Of a stretch of DNA of 12,989 nt, positions 1 through 11,700 are shown piece by piece. Position 1 is the stretch's first letter, and the number at the start of each line of letters is the position of its first letter. The notes under the pieces were generated by a model, which worked only from the letters and a program-made list of their open reading frames with translations, made no database searches and was not told where the DNA came from. Source of the DNA: Anaerolineae bacterium (GTDB lineage: Bacteria > Chloroflexota > Anaerolineae > 4572-78 > J111); assembly GCA_020433785.1 (NCBI GenBank), contig JAGRCC010000686.1, positions 1-12,989 on the forward strand, written 5' to 3'. The position numbers and the translations under genes are program-made.

Positions 1-21
1 AGATTGGAGATTGGAGATTGG
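1..21. repeat. Heptamer tandem repeat AGATTGG x3, inside a CDS
   Basis: Three perfect copies of AGATTGG, cut by the window edge so the true length is unknown. The minus-strand gene reads through them without a stop as NLQSPIS. The same word occurs four times in a row at 5929-5956. Bases 33-76 next to it show looser TTACCC-like words every 7-8 nt, perhaps a decayed extension. Confidence 0.85.
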
Positions 22-559
22 GTAGATATTTTTTTACCCCCTTACCCGTTAATCCATTACTCCCTACCCCCACCCCCTCAAACCATGCCAAGGCCACAAA
101 ATAGGTGACGATCAGCGTTCCCAGGGAGAAGGTGATCGACAAAAAGCGACCGAGATGCCAAATCAGAATCTCTTGCTGCCAGGGAAAACGTTCGTCGTCC
201 GTATGAAGGATGGCTTCGGGGCCCTGGGCAGGGACGAGCTGGCGGCGAATGTTGTCGGCGCGGTATTTGAAGTTGGGTGGGCCGTCGGTCTCGACCCAGA
301 ACGTGAGAGCGGCAGCGGCCAAGTGATACAGCGGTGGCCAATCGGATTTGTAGCCGGCAATTTCGCGCTCGGCGGGGCTGGTAGGAAGCCGGCCATTTTG
401 AGCGATGAATTGGGCGTACCAATAATGCGCCCATTCATCGGCCCCCCGCCCGATGGGGGTGACGATGCTGTAGGCGACAGCCAACATCAGGTACAACCCT
501 AAAACCAGCAGCAGTCGCCAATTCATAGTGGAAGGAATCAGACGCCGTTTCAGTGCCAT
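1..559 (-). CDS. GT-C / family 39-like glycosyltransferase, N-terminal part (runs off left edge)
   Basis: The visible 186 codons begin MALKRRLIPSTMNWRLLLVL. They show an N-terminal membrane segment (about residues 14-33), then GADEWAHYWYAQFIAQNGRLP-type sequence (D41, E42, H45), then YKSDWPPLYHL, and a second hydrophobic segment at about 136-160. The DE..AH and YKSD.PPL motifs occur at the same places in the two genes upstream, so this is a third paralogue. In GT-C enzymes an acidic residue in the first extracytoplasmic loop is the usual catalytic base; a lipid-linked sugar donor is inferred from the family. ATG at 559 lies 4 nt after the TAG of the upstream gene, suggesting one operon with translational coupling. 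ATG at 526 is an alternative start, but no strong Shine-Dalgarno site favours either. At the window edge the frame enters heptamer repeats, translated as NLQSPIS, in what should be the loop after the second membrane segment. Substrate unknown; the C-terminal end is not visible. Confidence 0.8.
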   Translation of the reverse strand, partial: MALKRRLIPSTMNWRLLLVLGLYLMLAVAYSIVTPIGRGADEWAHYWYAQFIAQNGRLPTSPAEREIAGYKSDWPPLYHLAAAALTFWVETDGPPNFKYRADNIRRQLVPAQGPEAILHTDDERFPWQQEILIWHLGRFLSITFSLGTLIVTYFVALAWFEGVGVGSNGLTGKGVKKYLPNLQSPI

Positions 560-563
560 ACGC

Positions 564-3125
564 CTATTCGCCCACCTGAACCGGCCCGATCGTGACGTTG
601 CTGATGTCCGACATCTCTCCCTGCTGCACCAGCGGCAGCGATACCGCCGCCTCGCCCATCGGCAAATAAAAGCCGACATCCAGATAATACAGACCGGGCG
701 GCGCATCCGCCGCTACCGACGTCGTAAACCCATCCACCACAACCTCATCGGCCATCCACAGCAAGGTGCTATAAAATTCGCGAGGTCGGCGGTCGTAGCC
801 ACCCCACACCTGTCCCTCGGCATCGCGCAAACGGGTGAACATCAAGAAATCAGCCGGCATCGAGTGCAGGGCTTGCCAGTACAGCGTCACCGGTAACCTG
901 TCGCCCGGCATAACCTGTTGCTGCGGCAGATCGTAGCCCAACAGTTGGAGTTGATTGGCAAAGTTGGCTACCAGCGGTGTCGGGATAGGCGGCGGGGTCG
1001 TTGGGCGACCTTCGCCGTTGGCCCACAGCGCCACCTCGCCGTTACATTGCCGCACGTTGTAATCACCGCGCCGCCAGCGCGGATCAACGACAAACACTCG
1101 CGTTGTCCCTGCCTGGGTCATAGGCTCGATTATGGTCTCATTTGGCCCAACAAGCTGCATATTACAATCGGCAGGAGCAGTTACCTGAACCGCTGCCCAT
1201 TTTTCAAAGTTGGGCTGTCCCTGAACCGGCCGACCGGCTTGCCAAACCTGGACCGTATTGGGCATTGGCGGCGGCGTATTCACCTCAACTTCTGTCAGCG
1301 TAAAAATCGACTCCCCTGCCAGCGACAGCGGCCCCCCATCGCTCAGCAGCCGTAGCACGAGGGCATATCGGCCTGGCGACAGGCCAGTCAGCGGCAGCCA
1401 GCCTTCCACTCGCACCCCATCGCCCGGTTCCCAGGCTTTGGTAGGGTAACGGCCATCGGCCGGATGTCCCAGCCAAACACTGTCAGGCTGTCCGGCGCTA
1501 TCGACCAGTTGCAGTTCCATCAGGTAATTATCGGGCACGATCTCCTGCGCTTGCCAAAACAGTCGGGCCGTCAGCGCCGGCACATCAGCCGCGCAGCAGG
1601 TCGAGTCAGCTTGCAGCCCCGCCAGCGAAAAGCCGGTCAACCGCAGCGGGCCAAAATCAAGATCGACTGCCTCTGTTCCGGCCGGCTGAAGCGGCGATAC
1701 CGTGCGCACCGGCAGCGGCGGCTCGTAAAGCTGAACAGCTTGGCCCACGCTCCACCCCAGCATCACTAGCCCCAACCCGAGGCCACCCAGCCAGGGCCAT
1801 GCTTTAGAAGCCGACAGCCACGCCCCCAGCCCCCAAGTCAGCAGCAGGGCAAACGCCCCGGCCGCCGGAAACAGAATGTGTTGCCCCGTTCCGGCGTGGG
1901 TCTGTTGGATGAATACAAAACGCACCAGCGGCAGCAGCAAGAACGTGGCGATATACAATAACAGCAGCGGCAGCCATCGCCGTACCAGGGCTAAACGCCG
2001 CCGGCTGCGCACCCACCCCGCCACGATCAGCGCGGTAAGCAGCAGGAGGGCGTAATAAATCAACGCTGAAAACTGCCAGTGATACTGCCAAAAGCTGCGA
2101 AAGAAGCGTTCCAGCCATTCCAGCCACATAATGCGACGGGTGGTTTCGACAACCCCGCCGATTTGCCCGCCCGATAACAGCCCGGCCACACCTAGCGAGG
2201 TCTGATCGCTGCCGTCGGCGATGAGGATGGGGTGGAGCAAGCCGGCCACCCAACCCAGTTCGTTGACCCGGTTGAGCGCCAGCTCGATGGTAACGAACCA
2301 CCAACCCGCGCCCAGCAGCACGCCCGACAGAGCCAGAGCCAGCCGCTCCATTAATTTGCCTATTGACCAGCCGCCCCTTCGCCCCAGAAAAATGATCAGC
2401 CCCAGCAAGTATAACGGCGCGGGCAGAGCGCTCAACTTCGTGACGATAGCCAGCCCAACCCACAATCCGGCCAGCAGATAAACCCAGCCCGACCGGTCGC
2501 TTCGTTCAACGAGATAAACGGTGGTCAGCAAAAACAGCGCCAACCATAAGCCCAGCAGATTCTCGTAGCTAAAGACACTGCTGATGAACACAAATGTGGG
2601 AATAAAGGCGATGGCGCTGGTCGTCGCCGTAGCCGCTAGATGTCGCCCTGGCCGGTCGCCAAACAGCAGCAGCCCGGTGTGGTAAATGACCACCAATGTC
2701 AGGGCGCTGACCGCGATTGATACCAGCCGGCCCAGCCGCCATAACCAGATTTCGCCCGCCCATGGATCTTCGGTATTAAGGACCAACCAGTTGGGAATTT
2801 CAGCCAGATCCCTGATGGCCACGTGGCGACGCGGAATGTTGTGAGTCAATTTGACGTAGGGCGGCGCCTCGAGATCGCCCCGGTAGAGGGCAGCGACTAG
2901 AGCCGCGTTAAGCGGTGGTTGGTCGGATTTGTAGCCGGCCGCGGTTCGATCCTCAGCTGTGAGCGGCAGGTAGCCTTGCCGGGCCAAGAACCGGGCAAAC
3001 ATAAAATGGGCCGTTTCATCGGGGCCGGCAGCCAGTGGGGTGCGGAGGCTGGTGAACACCGCCAACGTCACAAACAGCAGCAGTACCAGAGCCAGCATAG
3101 CATAGGACTTCAAAACGGATACCAT
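564..3125 (-). CDS. GT-C / family 39-like membrane glycosyltransferase with C-terminal beta-sandwich modules
   Basis: This is an 853-residue polytopic membrane protein. An N-terminal hydrophobic segment (8-24) is followed by the loop motif GPDETAHFMFARFL (D36, E37, H40) and YKSDQPPLN (65-73). About nine further hydrophobic segments run to residue 465, which is the layout of GT-C / PMT_2-type glycosyltransferases. Residues 487-850 are soluble and beta-rich in three parts: about 487-612 (LFWQA, GRYPTKAWEPGD), 625-705, and 719-850 (GYDLPQQ, LPVTLYWQAL, GLYYLDVGFYLP). All three align with parts of the next gene upstream. The modules probably lie outside the membrane and bind glycan or position the substrate; that is inference. 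The start at 3125 follows a weak AAGGG site; the methionine at residue 10 is an alternative. It sits 102 nt after one paralogue and 4 nt before another. It carries no heptamer inserts. A role in cell-surface or S-layer glycosylation is possible but the substrate cannot be read. Confidence 0.85.
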   Translation of the reverse strand: MVSVLKSYAMLALVLLLFVTLAVFTSLRTPLAAGPDETAHFMFARFLARQGYLPLTAEDRTAAGYKSDQPPLNAALVAALYRGDLEAPPYVKLTHNIPRRHVAIRDLAEIPNWLVLNTEDPWAGEIWLWRLGRLVSIAVSALTLVVIYHTGLLLFGDRPGRHLAATATTSAIAFIPTFVFISSVFSYENLLGLWLALFLLTTVYLVERSDRSGWVYLLAGLWVGLAIVTKLSALPAPLYLLGLIIFLGRRGGWSIGKLMERLALALSGVLLGAGWWFVTIELALNRVNELGWVAGLLHPILIADGSDQTSLGVAGLLSGGQIGGVVETTRRIMWLEWLERFFRSFWQYHWQFSALIYYALLLLTALIVAGWVRSRRRLALVRRWLPLLLLYIATFLLLPLVRFVFIQQTHAGTGQHILFPAAGAFALLLTWGLGAWLSASKAWPWLGGLGLGLVMLGWSVGQAVQLYEPPLPVRTVSPLQPAGTEAVDLDFGPLRLTGFSLAGLQADSTCCAADVPALTARLFWQAQEIVPDNYLMELQLVDSAGQPDSVWLGHPADGRYPTKAWEPGDGVRVEGWLPLTGLSPGRYALVLRLLSDGGPLSLAGESIFTLTEVEVNTPPPMPNTVQVWQAGRPVQGQPNFEKWAAVQVTAPADCNMQLVGPNETIIEPMTQAGTTRVFVVDPRWRRGDYNVRQCNGEVALWANGEGRPTTPPPIPTPLVANFANQLQLLGYDLPQQQVMPGDRLPVTLYWQALHSMPADFLMFTRLRDAEGQVWGGYDRRPREFYSTLLWMADEVVVDGFTTSVAADAPPGLYYLDVGFYLPMGEAAVSLPLVQQGEMSDISNVTIGPVQVGE

Positions 3126-3227
3126 TATCAGTCTACCCTTTTTCTACGCCGGCCATGACTTCACTTGACCCTGGCGTCACGCAGCTCAGGTCAACAGACG
3201 CCTGTAATAGCGACGGCTTTCGAAGCA

Positions 3228-6674
<3,447 letters not shown>

Positions 6675-6689
6675 AACTCACAGACAACA

Positions 6690-6711
6690 AAGGCCGGCAC
6701 AGGCCGACCTT
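6690..6711 (-). promoter_or_regulatory. Hairpin in the putative 5'UTR of the glycosyltransferase operon
   Basis: In the minus-strand transcript AAGGUCGG and CCGGCCUU can pair over 8 bp around a 6-nt loop; the only non-Watson-Crick pair is U-G. It ends 15 nt before the ATG at 6674 and lies downstream of the candidate promoter. There is no U-run, so it is not a classical terminator. Function unknown. Confidence 0.4.
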
Positions 6712-6735
6712 GGGCTAACAGTTTACGATGGGGGG

Positions 6736-6763
6736 ATTATAACATCGTTTGAGGGGGGAACAA
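6736..6763 (-). promoter_or_regulatory. Candidate sigma70-type promoter for the glycosyltransferase operon
   Basis: On the minus strand TTGTTC (6763-6758) is followed by 16 nt and a perfect TATAAT (6741-6736). The -35 box matches only TTG of the consensus. A start near 6729 would give a leader of about 55 nt that includes the hairpin. Based on motif and position only. Confidence 0.45.
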
Positions 6764-6782
6764 AATGGGAGAAGGGGGAGAC

Positions 6783-6810
6783 TAGAGATTAGAGATTGGA
6801 AACTGGAGAT
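6783..6810. repeat. Intergenic heptamer repeat, 4 units
   Basis: Phased units TAGAGAT, TAGAGAT, TGGAAAC, TGGAGAT, related to the AGATTGG words found inside the neighbouring genes. This is the only heptamer block of the window outside a gene. Confidence 0.7.
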
Positions 6811-6916
6811 AAAACAGGAAGGGTAAGCGTGCAGTTTTCTTGTCCTCATCCTCATAACCGCGGATTAACAGAAAAGCGCGGATATGTCGATGGTCTGCTG
6901 CGCCTTTCTCTCCATT

Positions 6917-6964
6917 CATCCGCGTCTTTCTGCCCATCCGTGGTTCTCCCCATCCGCGTCTTTC
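6917..6964. repeat. CATCCGCGTCTTTC-type short repeat, three copies
   Basis: CATCCGCGTCTTTC occurs at 6917-6930 and 6951-6964, with a variant CATCCGTGGTTCTC at 6935-6948. A partly inverted relative, AACCGCGGATTA, lies near 6856-6867. The sequence resembles ATCCGCG boilerplate repeats that I recall from intergenic regions of several environmental bacteria; that is memory, not a search. Confidence 0.6.
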
Positions 6965-6973
6965 CGCGGCCGT

Positions 6974-7007
6974 AAGTACCTTTGGGTAAGCCAACAAAGT
7001 ACCTTTG
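6974..7007. repeat. 11-bp direct repeat AAGTACCTTTG
   Basis: AAGTACCTTTG at 6974-6984 and again at 6997-7007, with start-to-start distance 23 nt. Possible protein-binding sites or a short duplication; no further evidence. Confidence 0.5.
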
Positions 7008-7060
7008 CCCCTAGCCATCACCCCCGCCATGCCTTATCATAGCAAGGGTATTGTTACAAT

Positions 7061-7260
7061 CAACCGGGGAAGCAGTACAACCAACCAGGGAAGCACTGAT
7101 AGACAACTGGAGAAGCATAAAAAGCAACCAGAGAAGAACAACAACCAACCGGGGAAGCACTAATAAACGACCAGAGAAGAACAACAACCAACCGGAGAAG
7201 CACTACAACTAACCAGGGAAGCACTGATAGACAACCAGGGAAGCATCATAAACAACCAGG
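7061..7260. repeat. Degenerate tandem array, nine 20-23-nt units plus a partial tenth
   Basis: Units start at 7061, 7082, 7105, 7125, 7146, 7169, 7189, 7211, 7233 and 7254. The conserved core is about AACC(A/G)G(G/A)GAAGCA, followed by an A/C-rich variable half such as CTGATAGAC or CTAATAAAC. There is higher-order structure: 26 nt beginning ACCAGAGAAGAAC are identical at 7127-7152 and 7170-7195, and units 2 and 8 share AACCAGGGAAGCACTGATAG. The array has no fixed repeat with unique spacers, so it is not CRISPR, and stops interrupt it as coding sequence. It ends about 50 bp before the rightward gene. Confidence 0.85.
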
Positions 7261-7264
7261 TTGT
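7252..7264. promoter_or_regulatory. Perfect 13-bp palindrome at the end of the tandem array
   Basis: ACAACC-A-GGTTGT is a perfect inverted repeat formed by the last partial repeat unit and the unique sequence after it. It lies 49 bp before the ATG at 7314, where an operator could act. Purely positional evidence. Confidence 0.3.
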
Positions 7265-7313
7265 GCCTCATTTTTACCCCGTTTTCTTCATTATTGAGAA
7301 AGGATATGTTCTT

Positions 7314-7961
7314 ATGCCCACACGCAAGAAGCAATCTCTTAATGGATGTCTGCTAGCCGCCCAGCTTATGATCAACAATTCCTTAGGCGATCCCGGCATC
7401 CTGGCTGCGCTGAGTCAGTTTGGCTATGATCAGGATAAGCTGAAAGGCGGTAAACAACTGCTCGACGAGGTCAAAACGTTGAGCAACAAGCAGGCGGTTG
7501 AATATGGCATTCAGTATGCCGCCGCGGACGGCCTGAAGGAGAAATGGGCCACGGCGAATAAGACCTACATACGAACCCTAAAAGTGGCTCGGATTGCGCT
7601 GGCCGGTAATCTCAAGGCCGAAACGGCACTCTTGCTGCGGGGCCGGCGCAAGCAATCGCTAGCCGGTTGGCTGGATCAGGCGACCACCTTCTACATCAAT
7701 CTGTTGAATGATCCTGATCTCAGCCAGCAGATGGTCGAATACGGCTATGACTCGGCCAAGCTCGAAGCGGAAGCCAATCTGATCCGAGTGGTCGCTGGCG
7801 CTAACACGGCCCAGAAACAGAATAAGGGCAGCGCTCGTCAGGCGACCGACCGTCGCAACGCCAAACTGGCCGAGTTGGAGGCGTGGCTGTCCAATTTTCG
7901 ATCTATCATCAGGGTAGCGCTGGAAGACCACCCGGCCTGGTTAAAAAAGTTGGGGATGTAA
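7314..7961 (+). CDS. Unrecognised 215-residue protein made of two similar helical halves
   Basis: I do not recognise a named family. The protein is soluble, basic, predicted mostly helical, with no signal peptide and no cysteine-rich or catalytic motif. It is an internal duplication: residues 5-99 align without gaps to 112-206. Shared positions include KQSL.G.L (6-13 and 113-120), N..L.DP (22-27 and 129-134), GYD..KL (37-43 and 144-150), and a helix ending near VARIAL or IIRVAL. ATG at 7314 is chosen because AAGGA lies 9 nt before it. The in-frame GTG at 7263 would start inside the palindrome next to the repeat array. It is the only rightward gene in the window, divergent from the glycosyltransferases and convergent with the response regulator (11 nt between stops, no clear terminator). 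The repeat array just upstream may control it or be its partner. Function unknown; a helical-bundle binding protein is one possibility. Confidence 0.8.
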   Translation: MPTRKKQSLNGCLLAAQLMINNSLGDPGILAALSQFGYDQDKLKGGKQLLDEVKTLSNKQAVEYGIQYAAADGLKEKWATANKTYIRTLKVARIALAGNLKAETALLLRGRRKQSLAGWLDQATTFYINLLNDPDLSQQMVEYGYDSAKLEAEANLIRVVAGANTAQKQNKGSARQATDRRNAKLAELEAWLSNFRSIIRVALEDHPAWLKKLGM

Positions 7962-7972
7962 GCCAAGCCCTT

Positions 7973-8692
7973 TTACTCTTCCTCAGTGTCCTCCAGAGTG
8001 CTGCGCAAATTCTGAGCTTTGCGACGTAGGGTTTGAAAGTAATCCGTACCCGTGATCTGGTCAACTTGCTGCGCCTGGCGAGCGCGGTCGATTTCGATGC
8101 GTAGTTCTTTGACTTGCTGTTTCAGGCGTTGTTCGCGGGCATATACTTCGCGGGCCATGTGCTGAAAAATGCGAGCCAACTGGCCTAACTCATCTTCGCG
8201 GGCAGCAACGCCGGCCAGACTGTCCGGATCAAAGGTATTGGCTTCAACCGCGGCGGCAGCTTGGGTCACCTGTTGGACCCGGCGCAGGTATTCTACCTCT
8301 TGATCGCGCAGGCGTTTTTTTTCCAGGCAGGCGTTAATTCGGGCTTTGAGCAGGATAGGATCGAAGGTTTTCGGCAAGTAATCCTCTGCGCCTAGTTCGA
8401 TGCCTTTGACCACACTTGACAGCTCGTCGTGAGCCGAGATGACAATAACCGGAATGTCGCGGAGGGTGTTGTCTTTCTTCATCTCGGCCAGAACTTCATA
8501 CCCATCCATTTCCGGCATGAGAATATCGAGCAGGACAATGTCAAAGGACTGCGTGCGCAGGATATCCAGGGCTTGCCGGCCATTTTCAGCGTCGGCAGTG
8601 GTGTGCCCCTGCTGCTTCAAGCCAAGGGCCAATTTCAGGCGATTGGTTTTGTGATCATCGACGATCAAAATGTGGCCGTGTTCGTGGGTCAT
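7973..8692 (-). CDS. Response regulator with REC domain and HAMP-like / coiled-coil tail
   Basis: A 239-residue protein. The REC domain (about 7-125) has the acidic pair D12-D13, phosphoacceptor D56 in LLDILMPEMDG, S86 and K108 (YLPKTF), so it should accept phosphate. Residues about 140-186 resemble the second half of a HAMP domain (SLAGVAAREDELGQLARIFQ), followed by a coiled coil (KQQVKELRIEIDRARQAQQV) and the tail ITGTDYFQTLRRKAQNLR. I recall this coil-plus-DYF tail attached to signalling and transport proteins in other bacteria, but that is memory. No DNA-binding, cyclase or GGDEF domain follows, so output is probably through protein contacts or dimerisation. ATG at 8692 is chosen because AAGGAG lies 7 nt before it; the frame is open upstream to 8797 but that would overlap the kinase gene. 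It follows the hybrid kinase by 49 nt and is probably co-transcribed and a target of its phosphorelay. Confidence 0.88.
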   Translation of the reverse strand: MTHEHGHILIVDDHKTNRLKLALGLKQQGHTTADAENGRQALDILRTQSFDIVLLDILMPEMDGYEVLAEMKKDNTLRDIPVIVISAHDELSSVVKGIELGAEDYLPKTFDPILLKARINACLEKKRLRDQEVEYLRRVQQVTQAAAAVEANTFDPDSLAGVAAREDELGQLARIFQHMAREVYAREQRLKQQVKELRIEIDRARQAQQVDQITGTDYFQTLRRKAQNLRSTLEDTEEE

Positions 8693-8741
8693 GCCGGTTC
8701 TCCTTATTTGTAGCGGGTATTTCCCGTGTAGATTGCAAAAA

Positions 8742-11700
8742 TTATTCGTGCCGTAAATCGTTGAGGGCGTTTTTAACGCGCTCATACTCCAACTCAAGCT
8801 CGGTCGCTCTCATCGTCGGGGCAATTAGCAGCCCGTCCCTACCCATGTCTTCAAGTTCCTGACACATCCGGGCTAACGCGGTTGCGCCAAAGTCGTTGCT
8901 GCTGGATTTAAGGGTGTGGGCGGCCATCCGCACGCCGGCAGCGTCGCCGATTTGGGCGGCCTGGTTCAGTCTGGCCAACAGCAGCGGCGCTTCCTCCAAG
9001 AAACTGTCAATTAATTCAACCAATAGCGCCTTTTCACCACCCAGCAGATCGAGCAGCATCGTCAGGGCGGTTTGATCGAGCACAGCCGACGACGAGGGTG
9101 AGTCTAAATTTCCGTTAGCGGATGGGGACAGCTCGATTGGCTCCGGCGGCGGTTCGACACGTTCTGGCAGCGGGACATTCGTCGGGCTGTCCGTTAAGGC
9201 TCTGATCAACTCTTCGACCCTGATCGGCTTGCTGACGTAATCGTTCATTCCGGCGGCCAGGCATAATTCGCGATCGCCTTGCATAGCATTAGCCGTCATC
9301 GCAATAATATGCGGCCCCTGATTATCCGGCCAGTGACTACGAATCTGGCGGGTGGCAGCCAATCCATCCATCTCCGGCATTTGCATATCCATCAGGATGA
9401 CGTCGTAGGGCTGGCGTTCCAAGGCTTCCAGAGCCTCCAGGCCGTTGGCCGCGACGTCGGCTCGATACCCTAACCGTTCCAGAATGCGCAGGGCCAGTTT
9501 TTGGTTGGTCGGGTGGTCTTCGGCCAAGAGAATACGCAAGGGTAATCGCTCACCCATGGTTGAATCTAACAGCACCTCGGGCGTTTTTTCTCGAGGGCGG
9601 AAGCGCGTGGGCTGGTCGGAGAAGATGGAAACCAACACATCGAACAAGTGAGAGGGTTTTAACGGCTTGCTCAAAAATGCCGCAAATTCAACACCGGCCT
9701 GGTTGGCCCGATTGATGACCTCTTGTTGACCTAACGAGGTGAGCATCACTTGCGGAAAGCCTAGCTCTAGGCGATTTATTTCAGCGGCCAGGGTAATGCC
9801 GTCCATCTCCGGCATTTGCATATCCAAAATCGCCAGGTCAAAGGGCGTCCCCTCTTTTAGCCAGGCCAGCGCTTCAAACGGCGTGGCCGTAGCCTGGGGG
9901 AGCATCCCCCAAGATTCGGCTTGCAGTACCAAGATACGCCGATTAGTGGTATTGTCATCGACGATCAAGACGCGTTTGCCGCTCAGTTTAGGCTGCACCT
10001 CATGCAAGTGAGAGTAGGTCAAATTAGGAATGGCTTCGGTGCGAATGGTAAAGTGAAAAGTGGTTCCCTGCCCTTGTTCACTCTCGACCCACATTGTGCC
10101 GCCCATAAGTTCGGAAAGATGCTTGCTGATGACCAAACCCAGCCCGGTTCCGCCGTAGCGGCGCGTTGTTGAGGCATCAACCTGGCTGAAGGCTTGAAAT
10201 AAACGATGCATGCGACTCTCAGGAATGCCAATCCCCGTGTCTCGCACAGCCAAATGCAGTTCAAAGACCTCGGGTGGGGCGTTGGGTTCGGGCGGGGGGA
10301 GGGCCGGCGACCACTTTTCAATGGTTGAAGCGTCATCCACCGACCGGCTTTCAACTGAGACCACAATTTCACCCGACGACGTAAATTTGACGGCGTTGCT
10401 TAGTAGATTGATCAGAATTTGGCGCAGGCGGGTCACGTCCCCGGAAATAATTTCGGGGGTGTTGACGTCGATGTGGTAGGCCAGGTCCAGCCCTTTTTCC
10501 ATAGCTTTCGTCGCCAATAGATCGAGCGCTCCTTCTAAACATTCGCGTAAATCAAAGGGGCGATTTTCTAGTTCGATTTTACCGGCTTCGATCTTGGAGA
10601 AGTCGAGAATATCATTAATGATGGTCAGCAGAGCATCGCCGCTGTTGCGAATGGTTTCGGTGAAATCACGCTGCTCGGCCGTTAATTTGGTGTCGAGCAG
10701 CAAACTGGTCATGCCAATAACGCCATTCATGGGCGTCCGAATCTCGTGGCTCATCGTCGCCAAAAAGGCGCTCTTGGCTTCGTTGGCGGCTTCGGCTTCT
10801 TTGCGGGCGCGTTGGAGTTCGGTGATATCGTGGTAGATGACGATATTGCCCAGCCGCTCCCCCCCCACCGACACCGGCAGAGAAGAGAGTTCGACGTCCA
10901 TCAAATTGCCGTTCTGATGACTGCGTTTGGTTAAAACGTGAACCGGATCGCCACTGTCTGTCAGTTGGGTGATATTTTGGGCTTCGGTGTGGATATTTTT
11001 CGTATCCGCCACCAATTGATCCAAATCCTGGCCAATGGCCATGGCCGGGGTATAACCGAACAGCTTCTCCGCCGCCGGATTCCAGGAAGCCACACTGTGA
11101 TCCAAATCGGTGGTGACAATGGCGACAGGGCTGTGTTGAACCAGGGCTTCGAAGTATTCTTTCTCCAGGCGAGCCAACTCATAAAGGCGAGCATTGTCCA
11201 GGGCAATCGAGGCCAGTTGGGCAAACCGGCTCAACAGTTCGATCTCATCCGGGCCGAAGGTCTGATCGGACTCGGGGCCATAAGCCATACCCAGCACCCC
11301 CACCACCACTTGACCGGAGTCGGTTCGGGGGGGGTGGTTGATTTTAGAAGCCGGGCTGACATTGATATTCCACGGTAACGTTTGGGACCCGGTCAGATCG
11401 ATGTTGATATTCTGTACAAGCGGTACCCCTAACAGATTACAGATCAAATTATAGCCAAAGTTGGCCGCCCTTTCAGACCAAGTGTCGTAGTTTTGTATCA
11501 CCAATGGCCGGCCGGTCTGCCAGACTTTGCCGGCCAAGCCTTCACCCATTTTCAACCGGAACCCGATCAATTCAGCGAAGACGCCGATCCCCAATCGACG
11601 GTCAAGGACGGGTTCGCCGCTGGCCTGATCGATTTCGACCAGATAAATATAACCGTGTTGGGTCCCTAACAATTGAGCGGCCCGGCTAATTAAATCGACC

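Larger units (their letters stand above)
6675..7313. other. Non-coding spacer between divergent genes, rich in repeats
   Basis: The 639 bp between the divergent starts at 6674 and 7314 contain no convincing gene. In order they hold a hairpin (6690-6711), a leftward promoter candidate (6736-6763), a small heptamer block (6783-6810), CATCCGCGTC-type repeats (6917-6964), an 11-bp direct repeat (6974-7007) and a degenerate tandem array (7061-7260) ending in a short palindrome. Open frames here are made of repeat sequence. Confidence 0.8.

Noticed and set aside
1804..2463. 219-residue open frame inside the middle glycosyltransferase gene
   Set aside because: Same strand, different frame from a gene with clear membrane segments and conserved motifs; its composition (A/R/G-rich, no hydrophobic segments of its own) is that of a high-GC shadow.
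3126..3227. Terminator or regulatory structure between the first two complete glycosyltransferase genes
   Set aside because: Only weak, mutually exclusive 5-6-bp pairings (GGCGTC/GACGCC and TGACC/GGTCA) are present, without a T-run.
6782..7030. 82-residue open frame on the minus strand in the spacer
   Set aside because: It consists of dispersed CATCCGCG-type and heptamer repeat sequence, has no convincing ribosome site and looks like a repeat-derived spurious frame.
7061..7260. Possible CRISPR array or replication iterons
   Set aside because: Units are 20-23 nt, imperfect throughout and contiguous, with no constant repeat and unique spacers. No cas, rep or dnaA-like gene is nearby.
7263..7313. 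Upstream GTG start for the rightward gene
   Set aside because: It would begin in the palindrome beside the repeat array and lacks a ribosome site, while ATG at 7314 has AAGGA at good spacing and begins where the internal duplication begins.
8705..8735. Small hairpin CGGG/CCCG between the hybrid kinase and the last regulator
   Set aside because: Only four base pairs, easily expected by chance, and no T-run follows.
8693..8797. Longer N-terminus for the response regulator
   Set aside because: The extension has no receiver sequence, overlaps the end of the kinase gene, and the ATG at 8692 has a strong AAGGAG.
10938..11378. 146-residue plus-strand frame opposite the hybrid kinase
   Set aside because: It lies antisense to well-conserved GAF and PAS sequence and has no recognisable motif or ribosome site.
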